DNA of 64,000 nucleotides, taken from assembly GCF_007874125.1 (NCBI RefSeq), contig NZ_CP040128.1, forward strand, positions 3,162,001-3,226,000, in the 5' to 3' direction. This document shows, piece by piece, positions 17,834 to 26,423 of the stretch. Numbering within the stretch: position 1 is the stretch's first letter; the number at the start of each line of letters is the position of its first letter. This DNA comes from Noviherbaspirillum sp. UKPF54 (GTDB lineage Bacteria; Pseudomonadota; Gammaproteobacteria; Burkholderiales; Burkholderiaceae_D). The position numbers and the translations under genes are program-made. The notes below the pieces were generated by a model. That model worked only from the letters and a program-made list of their open reading frames with translations, had not been told where the DNA came from and searched no databases.

Positions 17834-18427
17834 CTATCCTATGCGCGAGGCTTTCAGCAGTTTCACGATGTCCTTCTTGATCTTGTTCGGGTCGGCGTCC
17901 TTCGGAAAGCGCATCATCAGGTTACCCAGCGGGTCGATCATGTACAGGTGATCGGCTGGAACGGTGCCGCCGTCAACTGGAAGCCAGGCGCGTACCGCAT
18001 CCGGTTTGACGCGCAGCATGCGCGTGCCGTCATATTCACGCATCAGCATCGTCTCGACGGGCTGCGCATCCGGGATCAGCCAAACGCGTTCGATGCGGTC
18101 CATGTCCTTTCCCTGTGTCAGGCGCAACTGGCGCATTTCGTAGAGCTTCTTGCGGCATGCGTCGCCGCAATCGGCACCGTCCACCGACAGCATGATCCAT
18201 TTTCCCTTGTAGGCATCCAGCGCCACCGGCTTGCCGTCGAGCGCGGCCGTGCCGAGCGTGGCGGGGATGGGATAGGCGCTTGGATCGAGCAGCGTGCCGT
18301 AATTGGTGCGGCTTTGCGGCTTGAGGACGTAATACGTGAAATAAGAAGCGATCACCGGTGCAGTGCAGACCGCGATCACTGCCAGGAGTTTCCATCTTCC
18401 ATTCGTTCTCTGCTTATTTTCTTTCAC
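17834..18427 (-). CDS. Membrane-anchored SCO-like thioredoxin-fold protein
   Basis: This 197-residue protein has one N-terminal transmembrane segment (KLLAVIAVCTAPVIASYFTY, residues 13-32) and a periplasmic domain with thioredoxin-fold features. CGDAC near residue 87 has the CxxxC spacing of SCO copper chaperones, but a SCO-type distal His is not obvious. It sits between surf1 and ctaA, overlaps surf1 by 14 bases, and starts with GTG. A role in oxidase maturation (copper or disulfide handling) is likely from context but not proven. Confidence 0.8.
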   Translation of the reverse strand: MKENKQRTNGRWKLLAVIAVCTAPVIASYFTYYVLKPQSRTNYGTLLDPSAYPIPATLGTAALDGKPVALDAYKGKWIMLSVDGADCGDACRKKLYEMRQLRLTQGKDMDRIERVWLIPDAQPVETMLMREYDGTRMLRVKPDAVRAWLPVDGGTVPADHLYMIDPLGNLMMRFPKDADPNKIKKDIVKLLKASRIG

Positions 18428-19127
18428 GTCGCAATCCTGTCACTACAAAAAATGCTAATGCCGTCGCAGCCAGCGCATACCACTGGAATGCGTAGCCACG
18501 ATGCCTTTCCACACCGATTGAGGGACGCGGCCAGTCGCGAACCAACCCATCGTGTGTATCGTTCAACTGTTCAAGCATGATCGGGGCGATATCCAGTTTA
18601 CTGGCCTGCGCGACTTCCCGCACACTGACGTTCTGCACGATGGCCCCGGGGTGCAGGGGCTCGTCGCGGCCCAGCTGCAGCACATGGCCCGGATGGCGGC
18701 GCACCATGCCCGTCACTTCCGTCAGTCCGGCTGGAGGCGGCGCTACGGCAAGCCTGGTGCGGTCGGCGGCGTCGCGCCTGACCCAACCGCGCGCCACCAG
18801 CACGTACTGCTGTGTCCCGGCAAGCCGGAATGGCATCAGGACATAAAAGCCCGCCACACCCTGGTAGGGCCGGTTATCAAGATACACCGGCCAGTCACGC
18901 GCAAATTCGCCCCTGGCGATTGCGCGCCGATATTCCGCTTCGTCGATGCCGGGCACGCCTGCATTGAGCAACAGCGGCGCGGCCGCCTCGCGTTGCGCCA
19001 TGCGCGCTTCGATCGCTTCCTTTTCCGTCGCCCGCCGCATCTGCCACTGGCCGAGCGAGATCCCGATGATTGCGGCAATACCCGCCGCAATAAAAGGGAG
19101 CCAACGAAAGCGGAACGTGAATCGCAT
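18414..19127 (-). CDS. SURF1-family cytochrome oxidase assembly protein
   Basis: This 237-residue protein has the SURF1 layout: an N-terminal transmembrane helix (WLPFIAAGIAAIIGISLGQWQ near 9-29), a periplasmic domain with YLDNRPYQGVAGFYVLMP near 81-98 and a GWVRRD motif, and a C-terminal helix (YALAATALAFFVVTGL near 217). SURF1 helps insert haem A into subunit I. It is the first gene of the surf1-SCO-like-ctaA-ctaB-sco run and is divergent from the DUF2909 gene. Confidence 0.92.
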   Translation of the reverse strand: MRFTFRFRWLPFIAAGIAAIIGISLGQWQMRRATEKEAIEARMAQREAAAPLLLNAGVPGIDEAEYRRAIARGEFARDWPVYLDNRPYQGVAGFYVLMPFRLAGTQQYVLVARGWVRRDAADRTRLAVAPPPAGLTEVTGMVRRHPGHVLQLGRDEPLHPGAIVQNVSVREVAQASKLDIAPIMLEQLNDTHDGLVRDWPRPSIGVERHRGYAFQWYALAATALAFFVVTGLRRERK

Positions 19128-19203
19128 TACAATGTCGCTTTATCCAATACTCTCTTGCTGCGCCAAACCGGCGGCGCAATGCCGCGATGCGCGCCTGTCG
19201 AAC

Positions 19204-19404
19204 ATGAAACTCCTGGTCGCCCTTGCCTTTATCCTCATCCTTGCCAGCCTCGGGTCCGCGCTGTTTTTCCTGATGAAAGATAAAGGCAAGAGCAATCGTA
19301 CCGTGAAGGCGCTGGCCTTTCGCGTGGGCCTCTCGATCGCCCTGTTCGTGCTGATTCTGATTGCCAACCACCTGGGATGGATCCAACCTACCGGCATCCG
19401 CTAA
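19204..19404 (+). CDS. DUF2909 twin-transmembrane protein
   Basis: This 66-residue protein has two membrane helices (LLVALAFILILASLGSALFF at 3-22 and FRVGLSIALFVLILIANHLG around 39-58) separated by a short Lys-rich loop. This matches the small DUF2909 family found beside cytochrome oxidase genes in betaproteobacteria. Its function is unknown; context suggests a role in oxidase assembly or stability. It lies alone on the plus strand between the surf1 run and the convergent coxC gene. Confidence 0.85.
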   Translation: MKLLVALAFILILASLGSALFFLMKDKGKSNRTVKALAFRVGLSIALFVLILIANHLGWIQPTGIR

Positions 19405-19427
19405 CGTCCGGACATTTCCCTCCAGTA

Positions 19428-19457
19428 AAAAAGCCGCACCGAAGTGCGGCTTTTTGT
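19428..19457. terminator. Bidirectional terminator between DUF2909 gene and coxC
   Basis: The stem AAGCCGCAC / GTGCGGCTT with a GAAG-type loop has an A-run on the left and a T-run on the right. It can serve both convergent genes. Confidence 0.9.
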
Positions 19458-19467
19458 TGGCAGCACA

Positions 19468-20325
19468 TTACAGCCAGTACACCACCACATACAAGCCGAG
19501 CCACACCACGTCGACGAAGTGCCAGTACCAGGCTGCACCTTCGAACGCGAAGTGATGATCGGGCGTGAAATGTCCCTTCAGCAGGCGCAGCAGCACCACG
19601 GTCAACATGATCGCACCCATTGTCACGTGGAAACCGTGAAAGCCGGTCAGCATGAAGAAGGTGGAACCGTAGATGCCGGAGCTCAACTTCAGGTTCAGCT
19701 CATGGTAGGCATGCACGTACTCATATGCCTGCAAGCCCATGAACACGGCGCCCAGCACGATGGTGGCGAACAGCCAGAATGCCGTCTTGCCGCGCTGATT
19801 CGCGCGCAGCGCATGGTGCGCGATCGTCAGCGTCACGCCGGAGGTCAGCAGCAAGGCCGTGTTGATGGTCGGGATCGGGAACGGGCCCATCTTGGTGAAC
19901 GGTTCGATCGTGCCGCCCGGCGTATTGCCCCACTGCGCGGTGAAATCCGGCCACAGGATCTTGTAATCCAGGCTGCCCAGGTCCGGCAGGGAGATCGTCC
20001 GCGCATAGAACAGCGCGCCGAAGAAACTCGCAAAGAACATCACCTCGGAGAAGATGAACCATCCCATGCTCCAGCGGTACGACGTATCGATGCGGTTGCT
20101 GTACAGGCCGCCTTCCGATTCGCGCACGGCGTCGCCGAACCAGTTGAACAGCACCACAAGTATCGCCAGGATGCCGGCGAGATTGGCCACCGGCCCCCAG
20201 CTCACGCCGTTGACCCATGCGGCGGCACCGATCATGGTCAGCAGCAGCGATGCGCCTCCGAGCACCGGCCATTTGGACGGTCCCGGCACGAAGTAGTAAG
20301 GCGCGCTACCTTGCTTAGCATTCAT
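19468..20325 (-). CDS. coxC: Cytochrome c oxidase subunit III
   Basis: This 285-residue polytopic membrane subunit of the haem-copper oxidase shows seven hydrophobic helices and the subunit III signatures WFIFSEVMFFASFFGALFYA, with its conserved Glu, and GFHGFHVTMGAIML near residue 222. The ATG at 20325 is preferred because GGGGGAG lies six bases upstream; ATG codons at 20331 and 20340 are alternatives. It is the last gene of the coxB-coxA-ctaG-coxC block on the minus strand. Confidence 0.95.
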   Translation of the reverse strand: MNAKQGSAPYYFVPGPSKWPVLGGASLLLTMIGAAAWVNGVSWGPVANLAGILAILVVLFNWFGDAVRESEGGLYSNRIDTSYRWSMGWFIFSEVMFFASFFGALFYARTISLPDLGSLDYKILWPDFTAQWGNTPGGTIEPFTKMGPFPIPTINTALLLTSGVTLTIAHHALRANQRGKTAFWLFATIVLGAVFMGLQAYEYVHAYHELNLKLSSGIYGSTFFMLTGFHGFHVTMGAIMLTVVLLRLLKGHFTPDHHFAFEGAAWYWHFVDVVWLGLYVVVYWL

Positions 20326-20356
20326 CTCCATCTCCCCCATTCAATCAAATTGTTAC

Positions 20357-20572
20357 TTACCGTCCGACGACACTTCGCACAATCATCACGAGCGTCAAAA
20401 TAAATACCAGAGCACCGAGCAGCCCGGCGATGATGACGTGCACCGGGTTGAGCTGCTGTGCATCCTTTTCATAGTCGCTTTTCTTCCTGACGCCGAAGAA
20501 CGACCAGAACACCGCCTTCATCGTTGCGAAAAAAGACATCTTGCGTCGCGAGGCCTTCTCCAGATCATTCAT
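20357..20572 (-). CDS. DUF2970 small membrane protein
   Basis: This 71-residue protein has a basic N-terminus containing AVFWSFFGVRK near 20-30 and one C-terminal membrane helix (VIIAGLLGALVFILTLVMIV, 46-65). It matches the DUF2970 family, which sits between ctaG and coxC in many betaproteobacteria. Its function is unknown; conserved context points to oxidase biogenesis. It lies three bases after the ctaG stop and 31 bases before coxC. Confidence 0.88.
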   Translation of the reverse strand: MNDLEKASRRKMSFFATMKAVFWSFFGVRKKSDYEKDAQQLNPVHVIIAGLLGALVFILTLVMIVRSVVGR

Positions 20573-20575
20573 GCA

Positions 20576-21145
20576 TCAGCCCGCCTTCTTGCCGGCGCCG
20601 GCGACTTCGAAAAACGTATAGGAAAGCGTGATCGTTTTCACATCCCTGGGCAACGCCGGATCGATGTAAAACACGACCTGCATCTGCTTCGCTTCGTTCG
20701 GGCCAAGCGTCTGCTGCTTAAAACAAAAACACTCCATTTTCTTGAAGTGCGACGCGGCCTGCTGCGGCGCGTAGCTCGGAATCGCTTGCGCGTCGACATT
20801 GCGCGCCTGCGTATTCACTACTTCATACACTACCTGCGCCATCTCGCCGGGATGCACTTGCATGCTGCCGATGGTGGGACGGAAACGCCATGGCCCCTGA
20901 GCATTGGCGTCGAACTCGATGGTGACGGTACGAGTCTTGTCGACCTGCGTGTTGCCGACCTCCTGCGCCGTCGCATCTTTCGGCGTCAAAATATTCACGC
21001 CGGTGATTTCGCAAATCTTCTTGTAAACCGGAACCAGCGCATAGCCAAATCCAAACATCAGCACGGCAATCACCAACAGCTTGCCCAGCATTTGCGCATT
21101 CAGTGCACGCGTTTCGCCGGCCTGGTCTTGCTCGTGCTTGTTCAT
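20576..21145 (-). CDS. ctaG: Cytochrome c oxidase assembly protein CtaG (Cox11)
   Basis: This 189-residue periplasmic copper chaperone delivers copper to the CuB site of subunit I. An N-terminal helix (LLVIAVLMFGFGYALVPVYK, 27-46) anchors a beta-rich domain. The family copper motif is seen as KMECFCFKQQTL near residues 131-142 (CFCF), and YSFFEV-type sequence near the end is also typical. The position between coxA and coxC is standard. Confidence 0.95.
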   Translation of the reverse strand: MNKHEQDQAGETRALNAQMLGKLLVIAVLMFGFGYALVPVYKKICEITGVNILTPKDATAQEVGNTQVDKTRTVTIEFDANAQGPWRFRPTIGSMQVHPGEMAQVVYEVVNTQARNVDAQAIPSYAPQQAASHFKKMECFCFKQQTLGPNEAKQMQVVFYIDPALPRDVKTITLSYTFFEVAGAGKKAG

Positions 21146-21146
21146 G

Positions 21147-21254
21147 TCAGCTCAGCCATAAACGCTTCACGAAAATGCCGATGAAAAACATCAGCGCGAT
21201 CGACGCCAGAATCAATGCGGTTCTGAGGTTACTGGGCTTTTTCTGATCGGGCAT
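21147..21254 (-). CDS. Cytochrome oxidase small assembly protein (35 residues)
   Basis: A 35-codon frame lies between coxA and ctaG, with a charged N-terminus (MPDQKKPSNLR) followed by one membrane helix (TALILASIALMFFIGIFVKR). It ends one base before the ctaG start codon, so translation is coupled. Burkholderiales genomes often annotate such a short gene here as cytochrome oxidase small assembly protein. It is too short for most gene finders, but position and composition support it. Confidence 0.8.
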   Translation of the reverse strand: MPDQKKPSNLRTALILASIALMFFIGIFVKRLWLS

Positions 21255-21289
21255 ACGTATTGGGGCGGGCTTGCGCCCGCCCTTTCAGA

Positions 21290-22885
21290 TTACTTGACAG
21301 TCGGCGGTACTTCAAAGGTGTGGAACGGCGCCGGGCTCGGCACGGTCCACTCCAGCCCTTCCGCGCCATCCCACGGCTTGGCCGGCGCCTTCTGGCCGCC
21401 CTTGATTGCCGGCAGCACCACCGCGAACAGGAAGTACACCTGCATCAGGCCGAAACCGAGCGCGCCGATCGAGACGATCATGTTGAAATCGGTGAACTGC
21501 GCCGGGTAGTCGGCATAACGACGCGGCATGCCGGCCAGGCCCAGGAAGTGCATCGGGAAGAAGGTGATGTTGAAGGTGATGAGCGAGCCCCAGAAGTGGA
21601 ACTTGCCGCGGCCTTCGTTATACATGAAGCCGGTCCACTTCGGACCCCAATAATAGAAGCCGGCGAACAGCGCGAACAGCGAGCCGGCCACCAGCACGTA
21701 GTGGAAGTGCGCCACCACGTAATAGGTATCCTGCATCTGAATGTCGATCGGCGTCACCGCCAGGATCAGGCCGGTGAAACCGCCGATCGTAAACACGAAG
21801 ATGAAGCCGACGGCGAACAGCATCGGCGTCTCGAAGGTCATCGAGCCCTTCCACATGGTCGCCACCCAGTTGAAGACCTTCACGCCGGTCGGAACCGAGA
21901 TCAGCATGGTCGCATACATGAAGAACAGCTGGCCGGTGACCGGCATGCCGGTGGTGAACATGTGGTGCGCCCAGACGATGAAGGACAGGATCGCGATCGA
22001 GGCGGTGGCGTACACCATCGATGCATAGCCGAACAGCTGCTTGCGCGAGAAGGCCGGAATGATCTGCGAGATGATGCCAAACGCCGGCAGGATCATGATG
22101 TACACCTCGGGGTGGCCGAAGAACCAGAAGATATGCTGGTACATCACGGGATCGCCGCCGCCGGCGGCATTGAAGAACGAGGTGCCGAAGTGACGGTCGG
22201 TGAGCGTCATGGTGATGGCGCCCGCGAGCACCGGCATGACCGCGATCAGCAGGTAGGCCGTGATCAGCCAGGTCCAGCAGAACATCGGCATCTTCATCAG
22301 CGTCATGCCTGGCGCGCGCATGTTCAGGACGGTCGTGATGATGTTGATGGCGCCCATGATCGACGACGCTCCCATGATGTGCACGGCGAAGATTGCCATG
22401 TCCATGCCGATGCCCATCTGGGTCGACAGCGGCGCATACAGCGTCCAGCCCGCAGCCGTGGCGCCGCCCGGCACCAGGAAGGAAGTCACCAGCAGGATCG
22501 CGGCCGGCGGCAGCAGCCAGAATGAAAAATTGTTCATGCGGGCGAACGCCATGTCGGAGGCGCCGATCTGCAGCGGGATCATCCAGTTGGCGAAGCCGAC
22601 GAAGGCCGGCATGATCGCGCCGAACACCATGATCAGGCCATGCATGGTCGTGAGCTGGTTGAAGAATTCCGGACGGAACAATTGCAGGCCCGGCTGGAAC
22701 AGCTCGGCGCGAATCATCAGCGCCAGCACGCCCCCGGACAGCAGCATGATGAAGGAGAACCACAGGTACAGGGTGCCGATATCCTTGTGGTTTGTGGCAA
22801 ACAGCCAGCGCTGCCAGCCATGCGGATGGTCGTGCGCGTGGTCATGCGAGTGATCGTGGGCGTGATCAACTACAGTGGTGCTCAT
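21290..22885 (-). CDS. coxA: Cytochrome c oxidase subunit I
   Basis: This 531-residue catalytic subunit binds haem A and the haem a3-CuB centre. Conserved His motifs are visible: [12 protein letters not shown] near residue 78 (low-spin haem ligand), [15 protein letters not shown] (CuB His and cross-linked Tyr), [10 protein letters not shown] (two CuB His) and [12 protein letters not shown] (haem ligands). The N-terminus carries an unusual run of alternating His and Asp/Ala (residues 8-22) before the first helix. It is preceded by coxB and followed by the 35-residue assembly gene. Confidence 0.97.
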   Translation of the reverse strand: MSTTVVDHAHDHSHDHAHDHPHGWQRWLFATNHKDIGTLYLWFSFIMLLSGGVLALMIRAELFQPGLQLFRPEFFNQLTTMHGLIMVFGAIMPAFVGFANWMIPLQIGASDMAFARMNNFSFWLLPPAAILLVTSFLVPGGATAAGWTLYAPLSTQMGIGMDMAIFAVHIMGASSIMGAINIITTVLNMRAPGMTLMKMPMFCWTWLITAYLLIAVMPVLAGAITMTLTDRHFGTSFFNAAGGGDPVMYQHIFWFFGHPEVYIMILPAFGIISQIIPAFSRKQLFGYASMVYATASIAILSFIVWAHHMFTTGMPVTGQLFFMYATMLISVPTGVKVFNWVATMWKGSMTFETPMLFAVGFIFVFTIGGFTGLILAVTPIDIQMQDTYYVVAHFHYVLVAGSLFALFAGFYYWGPKWTGFMYNEGRGKFHFWGSLITFNITFFPMHFLGLAGMPRRYADYPAQFTDFNMIVSIGALGFGLMQVYFLFAVVLPAIKGGQKAPAKPWDGAEGLEWTVPSPAPFHTFEVPPTVK

Positions 22886-22904
22886 CTCGATCTCCTAGAA
22901 TCTG

Positions 22905-24065
22905 TTACTTACGCGCTGCCAGCACTTCGGCCGGTTGGACAAGTTTTTCCTGGGCCTTGTTGGACCAGTTGTTGCGAGTGTAGGTAATCACGGCGGCGAT
23001 TTCGGTATCGGACAGCGTCCCCTTCCAGGCCGGCATGCCGCCCTTGCCGTTCAGTACGCGATCGATTTGCGGGCCCTTCGGACCATTCACGATGGCAGAG
23101 CCGTCCAGCGCCGGGAACGCGCCCGGGACCCCCTTGCCGTTTGCCTGGTGGCAAGTGACGCAATTGGATGCATAGACTTTTTCGCCACGTTGCTTCAACT
23201 CGTCGAGCGTCCAGGTCTTGTTCGGATCGTCGGCCTTGGCCGCCATTTCCTTTTTCTTGGTGTCGACCCACTTCTTGTAGTCTTCCTCGCTCACGACATT
23301 GACCACGATGGGCATGAACGCATGTTCCTTGCCACACAGTTCGACGCATTGGCCGCGATAGGTGCCGATTTTTTCGGCGCGAAACCATGTGTCGCGCACA
23401 AAACCGGGAATTGCATCCTGCTTGACGGCAAACGCCGGAATCGTCCAGGAGTGGATCACGTCGTTGGCGGTCGTGACGATCCGCACCTTCTTGTTTACCG
23501 GAACGACGACCGGATTATCGACTTCGAGCAGGTAGTTGTCGTTCTTGACCTTGGTCGAATCGACCACCTGCTCGCGCGGCGTGGCCAGCGCAGACAGGAA
23601 GGAAATGCCTTCGCCCTCGCCTTTCAGGTAGTCATAGCCCCATTTCCATTGCATGCCGGTGACCTTGATGGTGAGATCGGCATTCGAGGTGTCTTTCATT
23701 GCCACCACGGTTTTCGTGGCCGGCAGCGCCATGCCGATCACGATCATGAACGGCACGACCGTCCAGGCGATTTCGACGGCGGTGCTTTCGTGGAAGGTGG
23801 CCGGGCGGTGGCCGACCGACTTGCGGTGCTTGAGGATCGAATAGAACATCACGCTGAATACCGCGACGAAGATCACCAGGCAGATGACTAGCATCATGTT
23901 GTGCAGGGAGTAGACATCCTCGGCGATTCTCGTGACCGGCGGCTGAAAATTCAGCTGACGCACGGCAGGCCCGCCCGGGCTATCAACGACCGCCCATGAC
24001 GGCACACCCGCCGCCAGGAGCGACGCACCGAACAGCAACGATTGAAGGCGCTTCGCAAGTTTCAT
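22905..24065 (-). CDS. coxB: Cytochrome c oxidase subunit II with fused cytochrome c (caa3-type)
   Basis: This 386-residue protein has a signal peptide, two membrane helices (MMLVICLVIFVAVFSVMFYS and FMIVIGMALPATKTVVAMK) and a periplasmic cupredoxin domain with the CuA motif CVELCGKEHAFM near residues 239-250. A C-terminal class I cytochrome c domain carries CVTCH near 303-307 and a distal Met in GGMPAW. The fusion marks a caa3-type oxidase that accepts electrons through its own haem c. It starts the coxB-coxA-ctaG-coxC block. Confidence 0.96.
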   Translation of the reverse strand: MKLAKRLQSLLFGASLLAAGVPSWAVVDSPGGPAVRQLNFQPPVTRIAEDVYSLHNMMLVICLVIFVAVFSVMFYSILKHRKSVGHRPATFHESTAVEIAWTVVPFMIVIGMALPATKTVVAMKDTSNADLTIKVTGMQWKWGYDYLKGEGEGISFLSALATPREQVVDSTKVKNDNYLLEVDNPVVVPVNKKVRIVTTANDVIHSWTIPAFAVKQDAIPGFVRDTWFRAEKIGTYRGQCVELCGKEHAFMPIVVNVVSEEDYKKWVDTKKKEMAAKADDPNKTWTLDELKQRGEKVYASNCVTCHQANGKGVPGAFPALDGSAIVNGPKGPQIDRVLNGKGGMPAWKGTLSDTEIAAVITYTRNNWSNKAQEKLVQPAEVLAARK

Positions 24066-24107
24066 AGTTTCCTCAAGTACCTGAATTTGGAATTTCTATA
24101 ATTTTCT

Positions 24108-24545
24108 TCAGGACGCCAGCGCGCTTTTCAACTCCCCCGCAAACTCGCGCCGTTTCCATTCCGTCAAAAACCGTCCGACTTCGACCTTGATACCGTTCGC
24201 TTCCAGCGCCACTGCACTGCCGGGTTTCGCGGGTAGCGCAATGCGCGTGGCATGCGGATCCAGCCTGAATTGCCTGACCCGGTCCGCCCGCACGACCTCA
24301 ACCAGCAAGCAGTTATCCATCAGCAAGATGCGCTCGTGGTCATTCGCATGACGGCCGAACTGGACGAACGCGCCCCCTACTGCCGAAATTTCAAGAATCG
24401 AAAACGCCAGCACATACCAAGCGCCGTGCAACGTAAAAAAGACAGCCACCGCCAAGGACATCGCGCACAACGCCGAGTAAGCCGACGCCAGCTGGCGCGG
24501 CGACATCGAACAGTTGCGCCTTATGACCCATTCCCGCCTGGCCAT
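24108..24545 (-). CDS. DUF2244 membrane protein
   Basis: This 145-residue protein has two adjacent helices (ALCAMSLAVAVFFTLHGAWY and VLAFSILEISAVGGAFVQFG, residues 26-65) followed by a soluble beta-rich tail with LLMDNCLLVEV and a WKRREFAGELKSAL end. This matches DUF2244, a family of unknown function frequently next to coxB. ATG 24545 is preferred; the frame extends to 24581 but MARREWVIRRN looks like the natural start. It sits 42 bases upstream of coxB on the same strand. Confidence 0.85.
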   Translation of the reverse strand: MARREWVIRRNCSMSPRQLASAYSALCAMSLAVAVFFTLHGAWYVLAFSILEISAVGGAFVQFGRHANDHERILLMDNCLLVEVVRADRVRQFRLDPHATRIALPAKPGSAVALEANGIKVEVGRFLTEWKRREFAGELKSALAS

Positions 24546-24653
24546 GAGTAACCACCTGAGCGTGGAAACCACCAAATGCAAGAACGGTAATAATCTGGGG
24601 AAGTATAAGACTGAATCGCGCTAGTTTTCAAGCACAAATATTTCTTAAAAAAA

Positions 24654-24667
24654 ATGATCCAGATCAT
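24654..24667. promoter_or_regulatory. FNR/ANR-like palindrome, possibly part of a weak terminator
   Basis: ATGATCCAGATCAT is a perfect palindrome close to the FNR/ANR consensus TTGAT-N4-ATCAA, differing in one base per arm. It lies 109 bases upstream of the DUF2244-coxB run. It is also flanked by eight A on the left and six T on the right, directly at the end of the BioC-like gene, so a weak hairpin terminator is an equally possible reading. Both uses may coexist. Confidence 0.4.
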
Positions 24668-25605
24668 CTTTTTTGCGGATTGAAGCGGATTATTGCTTCA
24701 CCGCTAGAAGTTTTGGTTGGTGCGGGCCGGAATGCGTGCCCGTAAATGATTTCGAAGGTCAATGGAATCTTTCCATCCTGACCACGGTTTTGCTCCAGGG
24801 CATCGAACAAGCGCTTGCCGGCATGGCGGCCAAGCAGGCCCTGGCGGCGGCTTGCGAGAGGATTGCCGCCCCAAGCCCGGACGTCGGCAATCAGCTTGTC
24901 AGCCGATTCGTAGGTAACGGTGACAGTCTCCATATCCATGACAGGCGTCGAAAAGCCGCTGTCGATTAGCATATCCCCAAAATCATGCATGTCGACGAAT
25001 GGAAGTGCGTGCGGCATTTGATCAAGCGCAGCAAATGCGCTGCGAATCTCCTTGAACGTGTCGGGGCCGAAACACGAAAACATCAACAGCCCGTCGATGG
25101 TCAGCACGCGCCGCCACTCGGCGAACACCAAGTCGGGTTGCGGATGCCAATGCAGCGCCAGATTGGACCAGAGCATGTCGATGGAATTCGGCTTGAGCGG
25201 CAGGCGCGCAAAATCGGCGCAGAGCAAGGTGTTGCCGCCATCGGAGGCGCCGCCCGCGCGACCGGGCAGAAAACGCGACAGCAAGCGATTCATCGAGGAC
25301 CGCGCCAGAGCCTGGCGGCTGCGCGCTTGCCGCAGCATCGGTGCCGAGGCGTCCACCCCGAGCACCTGGGCATCGGGGTACTGCTGCTGCAGCGCCAGCA
25401 AATCCGCCCCCTCGCCGCATCCGGCATCGAGTATCTGGCGCGGCTGGATTTTCACCAGCGCCAGCCGCTCGTGCATGCGGCCGGCGATCTCGCGCCGCAG
25501 AAAATCCGAGTCTGCAGCCCGGGCCGGATCGGAAAACAACTCGCGTACGCGGAGGATATCGATGGGGGCGCTCTGGCTGGCGCGGGAAGAGGAAGAGTCG
25601 GACAC
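24664..25605 (-). CDS. BioC-like malonyl-ACP O-methyltransferase
   Basis: This 313-residue class I SAM methyltransferase has motif I ILDAGCGEGADLL at residues 58-70, an acidic loop GVDAS near 82-86, and the BioC/NDUFAF5-like stretch DMLWSNLALHWHPQPDLVFAEWRRVL near 143-168. MFSCFGPDTFKEI follows. BioC methylates malonyl-ACP to start pimelate synthesis for biotin. No other bio gene is present here, so the biotin assignment rests on family resemblance. It is divergent from comF. Confidence 0.78.
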   Translation of the reverse strand: MSDSSSSRASQSAPIDILRVRELFSDPARAADSDFLRREIAGRMHERLALVKIQPRQILDAGCGEGADLLALQQQYPDAQVLGVDASAPMLRQARSRQALARSSMNRLLSRFLPGRAGGASDGGNTLLCADFARLPLKPNSIDMLWSNLALHWHPQPDLVFAEWRRVLTIDGLLMFSCFGPDTFKEIRSAFAALDQMPHALPFVDMHDFGDMLIDSGFSTPVMDMETVTVTYESADKLIADVRAWGGNPLASRRQGLLGRHAGKRLFDALEQNRGQDGKIPLTFEIIYGHAFRPAPTKTSSGEAIIRFNPQKR

Positions 25606-25670
25606 GATGATTTAATGTGGGGGAATGCGATAATGAGAGCAGTTTACACGCATGAAGATTGACTTGCCCC

Positions 25671-26408
25671 ATGCTTTCCCGCCTGCGTCATTGGTCGCAA
25701 CATGTACTGGCGCACCTGCCCTCGGCGCTGCCGTCATGCTGCGCGCTGTGCGGCGCCGCGACCGGCGACACCATCTGCAGCGGCTGCGCGGCGCAATATT
25801 TCAGCCGGCGCAGGCACCGCTGCGCACGTTGCGCCCATGTCCTGCCCGATGTGCACGCCCGGGCATGCGGGGATTGCGTGCGGCAGATGCCGGCCTTCGA
25901 CGCGACGATCGCCGCCACCGACTATGCGCCGCCGGCCGACCAGCTCGCGCTGGCCCTGAAATTCGGGAGCCGTCTCGAACTTGCGCCGGCGCTGGCGCGC
26001 CTGCTGCGCGATGCCGCGTTGCAGGTGCAGGAGGGGCCGCTGCCGACCGTATTGACGGCTGTGCCGCTCGGTTCCCGGCGGCTGGTCGAGCGCGGATTCA
26101 ACCAGGCGCTGGAAATCGCCCACCCGCTGTCGCGCCTGCTCGGCATCCGGCTTGATGCTCGGCTTGTGGCGCGCCGCCGCGAAACCGATGCCCAGGCATT
26201 GCTGCATCCCGATGCACGCCACAGGAACATGCGGCAAGCCTTTGTCGTCCCGAGCGCGGCGATCGACCGGGTGCGCGGCGCGCATATCGGCGTGGTGGAC
26301 GATGTGATGACAACCGGGGCGACACTGAACGAGGTGGCAGCGACGCTCAAGCGCTTTGGCGCGGCGCGCGTGACCAATTTCGTGTTTGCACGCACGTTAC
26401 CGAATTGA
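25671..26408 (+). CDS. comF: ComF family protein (amidophosphoribosyltransferase-like)
   Basis: This 245-residue protein has an N-terminal Cys-rich zinc-ribbon-like region (CCALCGAATGDTICSGC, then CARCAH and CGDCV) and a C-terminal phosphoribosyltransferase fold with the PRPP loop VVDDVMTTGATLNEV near residue 210. ComF proteins act in DNA uptake and recombination in competent bacteria; in proteobacteria the family is also called GntX. ATG 25671 is chosen; an in-frame TTG at 25659 is the alternative. Confidence 0.9.
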   Translation: MLSRLRHWSQHVLAHLPSALPSCCALCGAATGDTICSGCAAQYFSRRRHRCARCAHVLPDVHARACGDCVRQMPAFDATIAATDYAPPADQLALALKFGSRLELAPALARLLRDAALQVQEGPLPTVLTAVPLGSRRLVERGFNQALEIAHPLSRLLGIRLDARLVARRRETDAQALLHPDARHRNMRQAFVVPSAAIDRVRGAHIGVVDDVMTTGATLNEVAATLKRFGAARVTNFVFARTLPN

Positions 26409-26423
26409 ATTGAGGAGCGAATT

